Of a DNA stretch of 64,000 bases, positions 32,201 to 43,473 are shown in pieces (the first letter of the stretch is position 1; each line of letters opens with the position of its first letter). Source of the stretch: Sesamum alatum (taxonomy: Eukaryota; Streptophyta; Magnoliopsida; Lamiales; Pedaliaceae); NCBI GenBank assembly GCA_034509735.1, contig JACGWO010000002.1, forward strand, positions 23,731,636-23,795,635, read 5' to 3'. The notes beneath the pieces are model-generated. The model searched no databases. It saw nothing but the letters and a program-made list of their open reading frames with translations, and was not told where the DNA came from. The position numbers and the translations under genes are program-made.

Positions 32201-33576
32201 GTCAAGGATGGGAACCGATGCCCAACTCCATACCCCAGACTAAGGCCGGTAGACGGAAGGACCGTACCCGTACGGAATCGGTGCCTAAATGTTCACGCTA
32301 ACATTCACCTAGTCTCTAGTGTCATGGGCCGTTGCTAGACGGCCACTCATGGTAACGGGCTCTTGTTGGACATGGGCCCAAGTCTAGCTGAGGGTGAACC
32401 TAAAGGATCACACAAAAATCATCGAGGAGGTGAACAAATCAACTTGGGGTCGATTTCGGAGGATGATAAGTAATTGGATTACTTAAGGGATTGTCCTTTG
32501 GATGGACGGGCGAATATTGTATCGGGCCCTCGTTTTATCGGTAAATTGGATCGATTAAGTAGAGAATCGAAGCTTGGATCTCTTAAATAGATTAAAATAT
32601 TAATGAGAATTATTTAAATGGACCATGAATTAAATGGGTCTTAAGTCTTGGGCTTGTTGTAATTAGATTACAATAAAATTATGTCCATTAAATCTTGGTC
32701 CAAGATATGTGTTAATTCCACTTTTGGAATTAGAAAAAGTTGGACTTCTTTCCAAAAGGTAATGGCCGAAAATTGCTTCTTTTGGAAGCATAAAAATCGG
32801 TCATACATGGCCTTTGATGAGTAGTTGACTTGTCTCCTTTTAAAGAGACAAATCAACTACAATCAAGGCTCTTTCACTTGGTATGATTAAATCATACCTT
32901 ATGAAATGGTAGGTTTGATTGATGATTAGTGGGGATTGATTGGAATGTATCTAGATATCCTTGGATGAGCCTAGACACATTCCAATGATCACATTAATGA
33001 AATATATATGTGTATATACTATCATCAATGAAGAAGAATTCACTATTCATCTTTTTCTAGGAAAAAGACGAGCACACACTCTGCCTACACATGCTAAGTT
33101 TCGGCCCTCTCTCTCACTCTCCATACTATTCCCTTTATTCCTTCTTTGATCTAGGATCAATTGAAGAACAAATCAAGATCAAGAAGGAACACTAACTTAA
33201 TAGTATAGTTTCTTCTTCAGTCTGCTCCTCTAGATCCATTTTTCTCTAACAAGAAAAACGAGATCCCTCTCGGTGTGGTGTGGAATATGTTAGAGAGTTT
33301 ATAGTTTTGAACTTGTCATTTTTCGCCATGGAACAATGCTCGTAGCCGTATACAAAGAAAGCTACAACGGTAACATTTGGGTTTACACTTTTGTAGTTTC
33401 CTTCTTGTTATATCTATGCTCTATATGATATGTCGCTTTTTCTATCATATTTTATATCAAACGCCCGGTTGAGCACCCAAGGGTACACCCTTTGGGATCT
33501 TTTGATATGTATTGTTTTAAATAACGCATGCTTCTCGCTTCCACTTGCGCTCTCGGGCGGATCCGCTTGTCCTTCA
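29249..33576 (+). mobile_element. Copia-outer 3' LTR, interrupted
   Basis: It runs TGTTAAAATAG (29,249) to 29,885 and from 32,067 to CTTGTCCTTCA (33,576); the part between is a later solo LTR plus its duplication. Without the insert it is about 2.15 kb. The first 300 bp match the 5' LTR at 15,929 better than the LTRs of Copia-inner. Substitutions and short indels are more frequent than between the LTRs of Copia-inner, in line with greater age. Confidence 0.9.
29886..32061 (+). mobile_element. Copia solo LTR inserted in Copia-outer 3' LTR
   Basis: 2,176 bp, TGTTAGAACAGG to GCTTGTCCTTCA. It lies between GAGGT (29,881-29,885) and GAGGA (32,062-32,066), a 5-bp duplication with one mismatch; the uninterrupted LTRs read AAGAGGATC here. 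No internal element sequence remains, so LTR-LTR recombination removed it. It shares the AAAAGTTAGGTCTGAAAC variant with the 5' LTR of Copia-inner. Confidence 0.93.
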
Positions 33577-33960
33577 GCTCCTACATAAGCCGCCTGTTGC
33601 GCATGCTGTCACATACGTCACCTACTGGTGCACGATCATACACAAGTCACCTGCTGGTGCACGCTCTGACATAAGTCGTCTGCTCACGCACACTATCACA
33701 TAAGTCGTCTATTGGTGCATGCTCTAACATAAGTCACCTACTGGTGCATGTTTTCCCATAAGTGGCCTGCTGGCGCACATGAGCCGTTGCTGGACGCACG
33801 CTCTTCATAAGTCACCTGCTGGCTTACGCTCTCTATAAGCTTCCTACTGGAGCACGCTCTCTATAAGCCGCCTACTGGCGCATGCTATATAAGTCGCCTG
33901 CTGGTGCAAGCTATATAAGTCGTCTGATGGCGCACGCTTTCTATAAGTCGTCTGTTGGTG
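33577..33960 (+). repeat. Gypsy-2 minisatellite, right part
   Basis: Continuation of the array interrupted at 15,928, with about 13 further units such as CATAAGTCACCTGCTGGTGC. The first five bases, GCTCC, duplicate GCTCT at 15,924-15,928 (one mismatch), the target-site duplication of the Copia-outer insertion. Confidence 0.9.
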
Positions 33961-34709
33961 TCTACATTCTACAAACACGTGCTAGTGGACACACTCAATC
34001 CAACTTTCATTGGCACATCCATTTCAGCGCAATTAATGAGGTTTGCTCAGGCTAACTTACTACTTGAGCTTTATTTCTACTCACTTGCTATGGACATATT
34101 CCCTACTGATAACAGTGTGGCACCTTTTGTTTTTTGTCAAAATGACAGGAACCAGTGGAGCGGCCATTCTGGGGCAGGACAAGATAATGCCTCCTCAATC
34201 TATAACAGGTTACTGAAACCTACCGGCTTGCTCACATATCAAGTTTAGAAGCATATTCTACATGCCAAACTTTTTTCTCTAACTTAGATGATGGCGCACT
34301 ATTTCACTACTTGGGTGATCTATACCCTTAAGTGATAGAGAGAGTCCCCCTCTCCTATCCTACTCTTTATTGTCGTAACACCTGCAAGAAGCATTACTAG
34401 CGTACGAACTAGGTATTCCCCAACCTAGCATTTATACTAACCTATCGGAACATATCAAGCGAAACATACAGTCCTGCCTGCTAGGGACTCTGCTGCCAAA
34501 CTGGCTGTGAGCTAATCCGGAGGAACATGAGCTCCCAAGAAGGTTCCTTCAATGGTAAGGACTCTATAGCAGAGGGAGAACAACCTGAAACAGCGGCACT
34601 CGCCCTACTGGTGCATGAGTAGGAAGGATTTTTGCTGCTTTTGCAAATCATTATACCTACTCCAGCACTTCAGCTCTACCACCTGAACTCCTAGAGTGGT
34701 GGGGAGGAA
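33961..34709 (+). other. 3' untranslated region of Gypsy-2; no gene identified
   Basis: It lies between the minisatellite and the 3' LTR. The antisense extra gene found in Gypsy-1 is not recognisable here. A 97-codon open frame (33,955-34,248) has no motif I know. The region ends in a purine-rich tract, GTGGTGGGGAGGAA, the plus-strand primer site of the element. Confidence 0.55.
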
Positions 34710-36821
34710 TGATGATTCCTTAAAACATCCTTCATGGATTCTAAGCCCGAAAGGCCCACAGGATGAGCAGCCCAACAGGCCATCAGCACGACAGGCCACC
34801 AATGGGAAGGTAAAAGCCCATAACCTTACCTGCTGATTATACTAAACTAGCATGCCCAAGAAACGAGCCCATTCTAGCGGGGCACATTATCGTACAGCTA
34901 GACGGAAACATCCTATAGTTTTCCAACACATAAAGACACATCATACTCAAAGATTTTAGTCAGATTCACACAGATGGGATAAGAATGCAGCTGATAAAGT
35001 TACTAGGAACAGCTTTCTAGGAAAATAGGGGAATTTGGCATGACTTGGACAATTAGGTATATCTCTGTTGATACTTATCCAAATCATGAACGAATTCTCT
35101 TGAAAGATATCCAAGTCAAATAACTTTCCAGAGGTATACGGCCATCAACAACTAACCTCCAATTTTGGCCCCATCAATGGCTATAAATTAGCCCATCGTG
35201 CAATCATTAAGGGTCAAGCTTCAGTAACATCACTTTTAACACTCTCTTGTGGCAATTCCATACACTCCCACTTGTTTTTATCACTTGCAAGCCGTCTTAG
35301 ATCACTTCCACATTTATTTCATCACTCACATGGATCATTCCTCATCATTACTACACAAATCACAATTATTCTTAGTTTATTTCAAGTTCCTTTCTCTTTT
35401 ACATTTTACTGACTTAAGCATCGGAGTGCTAACACTTCCTTGCAGGTTATGATTGCAAAAATGTAGATAGGTCACTAGCAAGTGCCCTAGCTATCAAGTA
35501 GTATAAAAAATATCGATCACACGAGGATTTAACAACTAATTACCACAACTATAACTAACCCCTAATTATTTAGATGACCAAAAATTGGATGATTTACAGT
35601 AACTACGAGAATTCAATAAAAACAACTATGGTAGATTAACACCTCGGAGAGAAACGCACATATAGAAAGGTGCTACGGCTATAGATCCACCTAATCGATA
35701 CAACGAATGCAATGTTAACAGATTAATCGAACAGACGAGTATTTTCACATACTGAGGTTTTTCCTAATTTAATCTGATATACTCTCTCGAGTTATACCAA
35801 ACCTATTACTATTAAGGAATTAGAAGATCCCTCCTTTCTAAAACTCGTGACAATAATGCATTAGGATCTGTGAAAAAACTATGTAACTAGATGGATCATG
35901 CATATATATGTCTACACATCATTCAATCCACACCATGAATTATTCTATCCACTATGCTAAATTTCCTCTCGTTTCTAAGAAGTGATCAAGCTCCACATAA
36001 TAGCAACAAGCACAATAATTAATGGATATGCAAAAATAACAAAATAGATTAATCCAAAAATACTTAATACATTGTATCAACTAGGCTTTCCCTAATAGAT
36101 TAGTTCTTCCTAACTAGAACTAAACCTAAGGAGAAAGATTGAGAAAACTCATGTAGTAGTAGATCGGCTTGATGGTCGTTACTCGAATGCCGGACCCGCT
36201 TATTCACGAGCTCCTCGTCTTCTTCCTTTTGCTCTCCAAACATATATGTTTGCAATTTTTTGCTGAAAATTCAGTAGCCTTCATCTTTCCATCTTCTCCT
36301 CCTTTTATAATAAGTTCTAATTATGGTACGAACGGAACAAGATTCTACCTTCCATAAAACTTTTTTCCTTCCTAATCCTCTCCTTACCAAGCTTCAAGGC
36401 TAATTACAAAGTGAATAAAATATCTTTTCATATTGCTAGAAATCAAAATTTAAGATCAGCACGTCATGATTTCCCCCCTGCGCATGTCTGATAACCCGTG
36501 GGTCACGGGCTAGGTTTTTCGCGCTTCTGTCCAGTAGATTTATGATAGCTCGTGGGTCATGGCTAGCTTGTATACGTTTCTGCAGAATTCTTTGTTTTTT
36601 CTCCATATTTTAGCTATTTGCTTGCATGTGTCTTTTTTCATGAAAGCTCCTAAAATGTCACAAATGCACCTAAGAACAAGCATCATATCATGAGAATATA
36701 GGGGCATAAACAGAGAAATATGTCATATAATTTCCTCTAATCAGGTTAGTCCCCCCAAACCTTAGGATTTGCATAAGGATCCTTTGGAATTTGCAATACC
36801 TCAAAACCCAGGTATGCATCA
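34710..36821 (+). mobile_element. Gypsy-2 3' LTR, interrupted
   Basis: It starts TGATGATTCC directly after the polypurine tract, is interrupted at 35,450-36,743, and ends GGTATGCATCA at 36,821, followed by CATAT. Excluding the insert and its duplication it is about 813 bp. The TATA box ATGGCTATAAATTAG lies near 35,180-35,194. It aligns with 10,790-11,590. Confidence 0.88.
35450..36743. mobile_element. 1.29-kb LTR-like element in Gypsy-2 3' LTR, TSD GGTTA
   Basis: The element begins TGATTGCAAA and ends CTCTAATCA, with TGATT/AATCA terminal inverted repeats. It is flanked by exact GGTTA duplications (35,445-35,449 and 36,744-36,748). TG...CA ends and a 5-bp duplication fit a solo LTR of another LTR retrotransposon. 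The minus strand, which contains TGTTTATGCCCCTATATTCT, may be the sense orientation. There is no protein homology. A short non-autonomous (TRIM-like) element is an alternative. Confidence 0.75.
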
Positions 36822-36826
36822 CATAT

Positions 36827-36928
36827 TATAATTTATTATAATACATGAGAATAAAATAGAGAATTGAGCAATACCGTATTCTACTAATTTAATCATTGTG
36901 AGATTGAGATAAGTATAGTTAATTGAAT

Positions 36929-36961
<33 letters not shown>

Positions 36962-38201
36962 CTACATGGATATTTTTGTTTGTTTGTAAACTTGATTGGT
37001 AACCGTTAGTTGCTTACCTAGATTACATTGTTGCTTTGTGAAACTGTCGTTATGCCTATCCTCTATGCTTATGGGTGTAATAAATATGGCGAATGATTGT
37101 GAAATACTTTTATAATTATCAATTACGGTTGAATGATGAAGTTATTAATGGAAAATTGATTGTTGAATGATATTGAATGATGAAGTTATTGATGGGGATA
37201 TTGTGAATTATGATAAAGAGATTGCTTACCTAACTAGGGGCATATTACAATGTTTTATGATGATGTGATATGTGAAGTGAGAAAAATAAATATAAAGCTA
37301 GGTATCATGGTGCATAGGGTACCGTGATATTCCAGATAGCGGAGAATATCTCATGCTAATTGCTAGACACTAGGGCGGTGTGGGGATGTCATGTTCATAT
37401 CTTGTGTTGATATTGCTACACAAGTGGTGTGGGGATATTACATTGGATGGATATCCTGTGTTGTATATTATATGAAAATGATGATGATGATGATGGTCGG
37501 CAAAACCATTGAATGGTGTACTCTAGTTTGGGGAAGCAAGGCCCTAAGAAAATAAATAATAACCTCGTATACATTGTGGATTGATATATGATTATTGGTA
37601 TATGTTACTTCTTGAATTGTTGTGATGCATGACGAATATACGTTGGTTGGTGTCGTTGCATGAGATTCATCTTGTTGCGTATGCGTATATATAAGCTAAT
37701 TAGCTATACTTATTGAGATGGAAGCTCATTTCTTGCCACACCTTTTTTAGGAATATTTCACAGTGACTAGCTAAATTGAATTACAAGTGGGTCATCAGTA
37801 TTACAAGGCGGGTCAGTAGTGATATTTTGAGTTAGGAGATCTAGCTACACAATTACATAGATACTAGACTTTCACTGAGTTAGTATTTCAAGTTCTGTAA
37901 TAACTAGAAACTTCACTTTTCTCCTTTCTTTATGTTCATCAATGCTATGGTTGAAGATTTAATATAATATTTTGTCGACATGTCATTCCGGATGTTTGTG
38001 TAATATATTGGTGAAAATAAAAATTTTATTTTTAGGCTTAAATGTGAGTTTGATGGAATTTATTTATGGAGGGGTGCTACACTTTCTTCAGCTGGCGATT
38101 GCGGCCAATTGCCTTCTCTCGGGCCTTTTTCTCCTTGGTTACCTTCTTCTAGACCCGTTTTATTTTGACTCCCTCTCTCCTATTTCTTACTCAGCCCCTC
38201 A
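36827..38201. other. AT-rich repeat sequence, possible chromovirus-type LTR; no gene seen
   Basis: It contains an AT microsatellite (36,931-36,953), a GAT repeat (about 37,478-37,495), and TACTTATTGAGATGGAAGCT near 37,708, which recalls the end region of Del/Tekay-type Gypsy LTRs. GGGGTGCTACA at 38,071-38,081 could be an LTR terminus. I could not define ends or a target-site duplication. It carries no coding sequence that I can support. Confidence 0.3.
36931..36953. repeat. AT microsatellite
   Basis: Uninterrupted AT dinucleotides, about eleven units. Confidence 0.95.
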
Positions 38202-38206
38202 GTAGC

Positions 38207-40166
38207 TATTAGATAGGTGACCATGTAGCCAATCTTGGCAGGCAAAATGTAAACTATGTCTAGACAATTTCAGGGATTTGATAAATTATTAATGAATAAA
38301 GAAGATGAAATTCATTTGGCATTACTTTGTTTGTGTTCACTTTATCTGCATTACATATATGTTCACTACGCAAACAAAGCCCACGGATTGAAAACGTATT
38401 TCGGGGACTGGGACTACGTTTGGAGGTAGGTCCATGAAATCAGTCCCGCCGAATCAGTCCGGAAATCTCCAAGTCAATGAATCTCGAAAAATGGGTACCA
38501 AGATTCCCCTTGAGACTTGCACTAAGCATCTGCTGTCGTATTTCATCGACGGGTGACGAAGGTCGTCTAAGCAGTGTTAGTGGGTTAGCCTGCTAGAGAG
38601 CAGCTGACTGAGGTGACTCGCGGGAACCGTCTTACGGAGGACATTGAGTAGGGTGTTCCTGGTTCCGACAGTACAGGTCAAGTCCTTTGACTTGAGGAAC
38701 TGTTGAGTTTACCTGTATATCAGGTCTGTATCTTAGATATGGTGAGAGATTGCCAAGAAGCACTTGAGTAGTCATAAGCTATGTCTAGTGCACCTCCGGT
38801 GTACAGAGCGACAAAAGTTTCCAAGAAAGAATCTGTCTCTTGTCAAAAAGCATTGATAGTTGAGTCTCACATATGCTCTGTGTCTTGTCCCTAAAATCTG
38901 TGGCCACAGTAACTAAACAGAAGGGAAGGTTTTCCTTGCGGCGTTTAGTAAGGACAGACCGACACTTAGGTCCAAAATGGGTACCTGCAATTTCCGTGCC
39001 CTAGACCCTAAGTAGTGAGACCATAGACGGAAGGACAAGTGTACTGTTAGAGCCTAAATGTTCATCCCCGGATATTCACCTAGTCTCTAGTGCCATGGAC
39101 CGTTGCTAGATGGCCACCCATGGTAACGGGCGGATTCTAGGAATCCGACCAAGTCTAGCTGAAAGGTGAACCTAAAGAGTCACACACAATCCACCCACAT
39201 TAAGTATTTAATTTAGAATTAAATATTGGAGAAATGGAATGATTAAATTGGATTTAATCGGGTCCTTAATTTTCTTGGAGAGAATTAATTCCTTTTATTA
39301 GATAAAAGGGATTAATCTAATAAATTAGATTTATTAGAAAATTAATTTAATAGGCCTAGAATAAATATTTATATTTAATATATTTATTTATTGCCCTTTG
39401 GAATATTTAAATAGGTTTTAAATATTCCATTAAATTAAATTAATGGTTGATATTAAAAGGAAAGATGGATGGCTAGGATTAATTTGACTAGGTCAAATTA
39501 CTACTTTGACTAGGTCAAAATCCTAGTCAAAATAGTCTTCTTTAGAGTTGGAGTTTGAAGAGGATTAAACTCTTCCTCTATATATAGTTGTAGCCCCTCA
39601 CCATAAGCATGATGATGAATCTCCAAACACACACACACACACACACTACAACTCGTGTGCTCTCTCCCTCTAACTCGTCCGCCTCTCTCTCTCACTCTCC
39701 AAGTTTTGTTTCTTGTTCTTTTGTTCTTGGAACAATTGAACATAGGAGGATTAATCCCGTTAACCTAATAACGTGTGATTGATCCGTCCTCTCCAATATA
39801 CTTGTTCGTTCGCTAGCACGACGTACAAGATACGTGGGTAGATTGCGTGTCACAATTTGGAGAATCTCACATACAAGATTTGGTGCTAATCGGGGAACAA
39901 CGCGAGTACCGTTTAGAAGACGAAAACGACAATCGGTAGGTTCCGATTTATTTTTTCATCCCTCTCTTTATTTTAAACTCTATGGCCTCCATGAATTTTG
40001 TATGCTTTTAATTCATGAGATACACCAAACACCCAGGAACTTCAAGGGCACAACCCTTGAACGAGTTCTTTATTTTTTTTTAAAAGCATGTTTAAATTCC
40101 GTTTATTTAAATTTATACCGCGCTTCCGCATTCGCGCTATTTCCCGGGACGATCCACAATCTTTCA
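38207..40166 (+). mobile_element. divergent Copia-related solo LTR, TSD GTAGC
   Basis: 1,960 bp from TATTAGATAGGTGACC (TG changed to TA) to GATCCACAATCTTTCA, with exact GTAGC duplications at 38,202-38,206 and 40,167-40,171. It is collinear with the 2.2-kb Copia LTRs (shared GGTGACCA.GTAGCCAAT start, CAACAAAGCCCA-like block, GTGCCATGGACCGTTGCTAG at 39,099-39,118, and cell-end CGCTTCCGC), but much more diverged. It represents a separate subfamily. It carries an AC microsatellite at 39,627-39,646. Confidence 0.9.
39627..39646. repeat. AC microsatellite
   Basis: About ten AC units inside the divergent solo LTR. Confidence 0.95.
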
Positions 40167-40171
40167 GTAGC

Positions 40172-42010
40172 AACAACTCCCTAAGTACAATGATAGCTTT
40201 GAACTAACAGGGCAAACAAAAATCAAATTAGTAAAGAGATGACATCTCCTTACTGCGAAACCACCCGAGGTAAAAGGGCATACTTGGGAGAAGTAATGAA
40301 CCACGCGGAAGTCACCTCATCTCGAGAGGTTAGCTATCTGACGGCTACTTGTAGGAAGTACGTTCCCCCAGAGAAACCCAGTGTGGAGGTTGGAGCCCTG
40401 CTCCAAAGGTAAGGGGCTCGTTGTGAATACATCCTAGTTTGGGATGTACCGGAGATAATCACCAGTCTATTTATAGAGAGTAAGAGCCAACTAGGGGGAG
40501 GGTTGAAAACAAATGGGTGGCAGCAATGGACCGGAGCCACCCTTGGCCCATTTGGATGCCTCGTTTGAAGGATTCCGCTTGGTGATTTCCCTTGAAGATT
40601 TCGGGAGTCTGGTACAGTGTGTCCTCAGCCACGCGCGGGGGAAGGCCTCTTGTAGAAGGGTGGCTGCCTTAACCGCCCCCCTGACTGCGGACTTAGTCCT
40701 TGAGAAGGTTTTTTGAACATGACGGTGTCTGTGCACAAAAAAATGCAAGGAAGGATTAGAACCCTCAGATCAAGAACAAAACATAGATCAAAGAAAAATG
40801 AAATATACACAAGGACTCCTCTAAGAGGACCTCTAGCAAACTCATCCCAAAGTGCGACCTCTGAGACCATCTTGTAGTCACAAGCCCATAAGTTTCGCCA
40901 CTCCAAGAGATCTTAGAGGTCGACCTCCCTTCTTCGAATGGGATACTTGTCCACACTGCGGATCCCTACCCTCACCAGTATGAAAAATTGCAACGGACTG
41001 GAGGGATCATGAAGAAATAACCCCTCTTCTAATTTACAGGAAGATTAGGGGAAGGCAAGACAAGAACAACTTGGCAAGGCATGATTTAAATAGACCCAGT
41101 TCAGATTTCTCAAGGAAGAAGGAGTGGAACTTCCTACGATGGGACCTCCCCTTATCCACCTCCTTGAAAGTGGAAGGCTAAAGGTACAAAAACTCCTATC
41201 CTATGCCCTTAGCCTATCCAGCCCTGCCTGTTAAGGGATTACCTTCTCTCTCTCTCTCCTCCCCCCACCCTCCCCCCCCCAAACCCTCAAATTTCCTTCT
41301 CCTCTTCCTCGGAGGCATCTCCATCCTTCTCGAAATTCTTATCTCGTAGTTAGCCCTAAGACTAATAAAGTTGAAGGCTCCACCTGCGGAGAACACGAGC
41401 AGAAGATGTCTAACCTAAATCTAGTGCCCTTCTCAATGTCGTATTAGAGGGATCCTCGCCCATCGCCAGTGAACTCTCTCCAGTCACCCTCACGGACTTT
41501 TCTGAAAACATTGCAACACCCCCTCCCCCCCCCCCCCCCAAAGAAAATGAAAATCCTGGTGTAGAAGAGAGAACGGGAAGAGGAAAGGTGCCTCCAAGAG
41601 GCATGGCTTATTATGAGAAGGTGTCTGCTTGGAGCAGGGTTTAGGTGCTTACCGGAGGTAGAACTTATTTTGAGAGGGTGCCTGCTCAAAGTTGGGCTTA
41701 GGTTTCTGTCGGAGGCAGGACTTATTTTGAGAGGGTGCCTGCTCGGGGAAAGGCTTAGGTTAGGCATAGAATCGCCTGAGGTTGCATATATTCATGGTCG
41801 GGCAACCTTTGTCCCTCTACGTCCTCTAATTTCGTAGGCGCCCCATCATAGGACCCTTGTTATTTAGTAAAGACCTTTGTAGTTGGGCTCTAGCTTCTCC
41901 ACAGGCTTTAAAGTGGAGTTATGGTAACACCAAGACTCTCTCTCCTCTAGTAGTGCTCCCGCAATGAATCAGGGCTTTGATTCAACGGTTTACTGCTAGG
42001 CCGACCCTAG
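40172..42010 (-). mobile_element. degenerate Tat-like Gypsy fragment (3' LTR-like region, tandem repeat, end of pol)
   Basis: 41,770-41,960, read on the minus strand, aligns with the integrase C-terminus of Gypsy-1 (plus-strand landmarks CCTGAGGTTGCATATATTCA and GTCGGG). A 57-bp tandem repeat lies just beyond the pol end, as in the other two Gypsy elements. Farther left, a minus-strand TATA box (CTATAAATAGA) at 40,476-40,466 marks an LTR-like region. Pyrimidine-rich tracts (41,240-41,320 and 41,519-41,540) may include the polypurine tract on the minus strand. No open frame survives. Confidence 0.55.
41597..41767 (-). repeat. 57-bp tandem repeat, three units
   Basis: Three units start at 41,597, 41,654 and 41,711, each of the form GGAGGCAGGACTTATTTTGA followed by GAGGGTGCCTGCT and a GGGCTTAGGT-like tail. 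They sit just past the end of the pol remnant on the minus strand, the same place as the 43-bp repeat in Gypsy-1 and the minisatellite in Gypsy-2. The units keep the CTTAT and GCCTGCT elements of those repeats. Confidence 0.85.
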
Positions 42011-42261
42011 ATTTTAGTTCTTCATCCTAATTTTTTCTCCTTTCGAAATAAAATAGAACCAAAAAATTCACCTGGGTGAGAAACTAGCACAAAAAGCATA
42101 GCCCTCATACAACACAACCAAGCTCATGCTCAGCTGAGCAACGTCAGCTGTCTCAAGTCAGCATAGTCTACCCCTTGAAACAATACAAAGGTAGAAACTT
42201 TTCTCTCAAACAAGTGTGGACCTGACTCAACATAGACTAGAATACCTAGGGTACCTATTTT

Positions 42262-43044
42262 CAATGCCCAAAATTATATTAAGGAGCCAAGCCCAACTCT
42301 CTCAATATTGGTAGGGCTAAACACTACCATCCTACTCAAACACCAGCAGGTCGTAGCCTCACTAGCTCAACCAGCCCAACTTCTGTCGACCTGTTAACAA
42401 GGCAACACATAGTCTAGGCCCAATTTCAGCAAGCCTGGGGCCCATCCACCTCATCTGACGCGTTAGCAAATAACATATCACCGTCAAAGCACACTAGTAG
42501 TGATGTCTATGCTAGTTGTATCTGGCTAGATAAATCTGATAGGTAACTACCTCGTTGATTTAAGCCTATTTTCTTGTTGATTTGGTTGATTTGTCATATT
42601 CTCTCCCTAGTAGCCCCATGTGACATGGAAAATAGGTGACAAAACATTATCTCAACAAAATAGACATCCCAAAAAATTCAAAGATATTCTAACATCCCAT
42701 AACTACCCCCAGATTCTCTCAAATCCTGCTCCTATAAATAGGGGTTCATGTAGGTAAAAAAGATAACATCTTCACTCAATAGGTCTACATGATTTCACTC
42801 ATTTTTTGCTCCTCATGTACGATTTCAACACTCTTTTTTATATTCAGCATCCTATACATGAATTATATACACGAAACTTGCGAAATCTTCCGTTTTACTT
42901 AGAGTTCCTTATTTTATTTCGTTCAAACACCTTGTTGACTAAAACATCAAAAGTTTTACCCTGTTTGTAGGTCAGTTCTCTGATTATCTTATAATTTCAA
43001 GATCCTCTAGTTTGTGTGGTCCAAATGGACTCCAGAACGCATCA
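42262..43044 (+). mobile_element. Tat-like Gypsy LTR, plus strand, approximate left end
   Basis: It ends TGGACTCCAGAACGCATCA, the terminus seen in Gypsy-1 (CTGGACTCCGGTACGCATCA). A TATA box (TATAAATAGGGG) lies at 42,733-42,744, about 310 bp from the end, as in Gypsy-2. The left end (CAATGCCCAAAA, aligned to TGATGCCCCC) is uncertain, and no matching 5-bp flank was found. No primer binding site follows, so it is a solo or 3' LTR. Confidence 0.55.
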
Positions 43045-43473
43045 GCTACATATCTGAGTGAATTGCACATGTTGTATTTATTGAGGTTTAGAGATACTTG
43101 ATTTAATGCAACCAGATAATTCATAGGTACGCAGCAAGTTGTTGATTTGTAATACTATATTAGTTCGTGAATGACTTAATATAACTCCCGTAGTTGTTTC
43201 TTTCTCTCTTGGTCGCACGCCTCATTTCCTATATAATGGAAAAGACATGATTGTGAATTTTGATGATAAAAATTGTGGAAATCAAGTTATATGTATGAGT
43301 GGGAGATGTTGGCCTTCAAGTCGAATTTGTGGACCCATGATCTAACTGATATACATATTTGATATTGATTCTGAAATTTCTGATTTCATATGAGTTAAAA
43401 CTCATCTACGATAGATCTTTTCTAAAATAGAAATAGGCTCTCACATACATATTGTGACAATGACTCCTCTAGG
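43045..43473. other. unassigned non-coding stretch
   Basis: About 430 bp of AT-rich DNA between a Gypsy LTR and a Copia solo LTR. I see no gene, inverted repeat or tandem repeat in it. Confidence 0.5.

Larger units (their letters stand above)
15929..33576 (+). mobile_element. Copia-outer: Ty1/Copia element, internally deleted, split by two insertions
   Basis: Structure: 5' LTR 15,929-18,156; primer binding site TGCTATCAGAGC at 18,159-18,170; GC-rich leader interrupted by Copia-inner (18,600-27,666); leader continuing to 28,704; an abrupt join to a fragment of RNase H (28,705-29,228); polypurine tract AAGTGCGAGATTG; 3' LTR 29,249-33,576, interrupted by a solo LTR. Flanks are GCTCT and GCTCC, a 5-bp duplication with one mismatch. 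Compared with Copia-inner about 3.9 kb is missing: gag, protease, integrase and RT. It can only have moved as a non-autonomous element, unless the deletion came after insertion. Confidence 0.9.
10790..36821 (+). mobile_element. Gypsy-2: Tat-like Ty3/Gypsy element, internally deleted and split by nested insertions
   Basis: The ends are a 5' LTR (10,790-11,590) and a 3' LTR (34,710-36,821, itself interrupted), bounded by CATAT duplications. Between the LTRs remain part of gag, a foreign or AT-rich insert, the last codons of integrase (...NAYNLRTFYS stop, 15,433-15,466), a minisatellite split by the nested Copia-outer element, and a 3' region with a polypurine tract (GTGGTGGGGAGGAA ending at 34,709). 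Protease, RT, RNase H and most of integrase are missing. It is a cousin of Gypsy-1 by gag, repeat core and LTR similarity. Confidence 0.85.

Noticed and set aside
42496..43049. Alternative short LTR (42,501-43,044) starting TGATGTCTAT
   Set aside because: The flanking pentamers AGTAG and GCTAC do not match, and the length is too short for the family. The longer LTR from about 42,262 is preferred.
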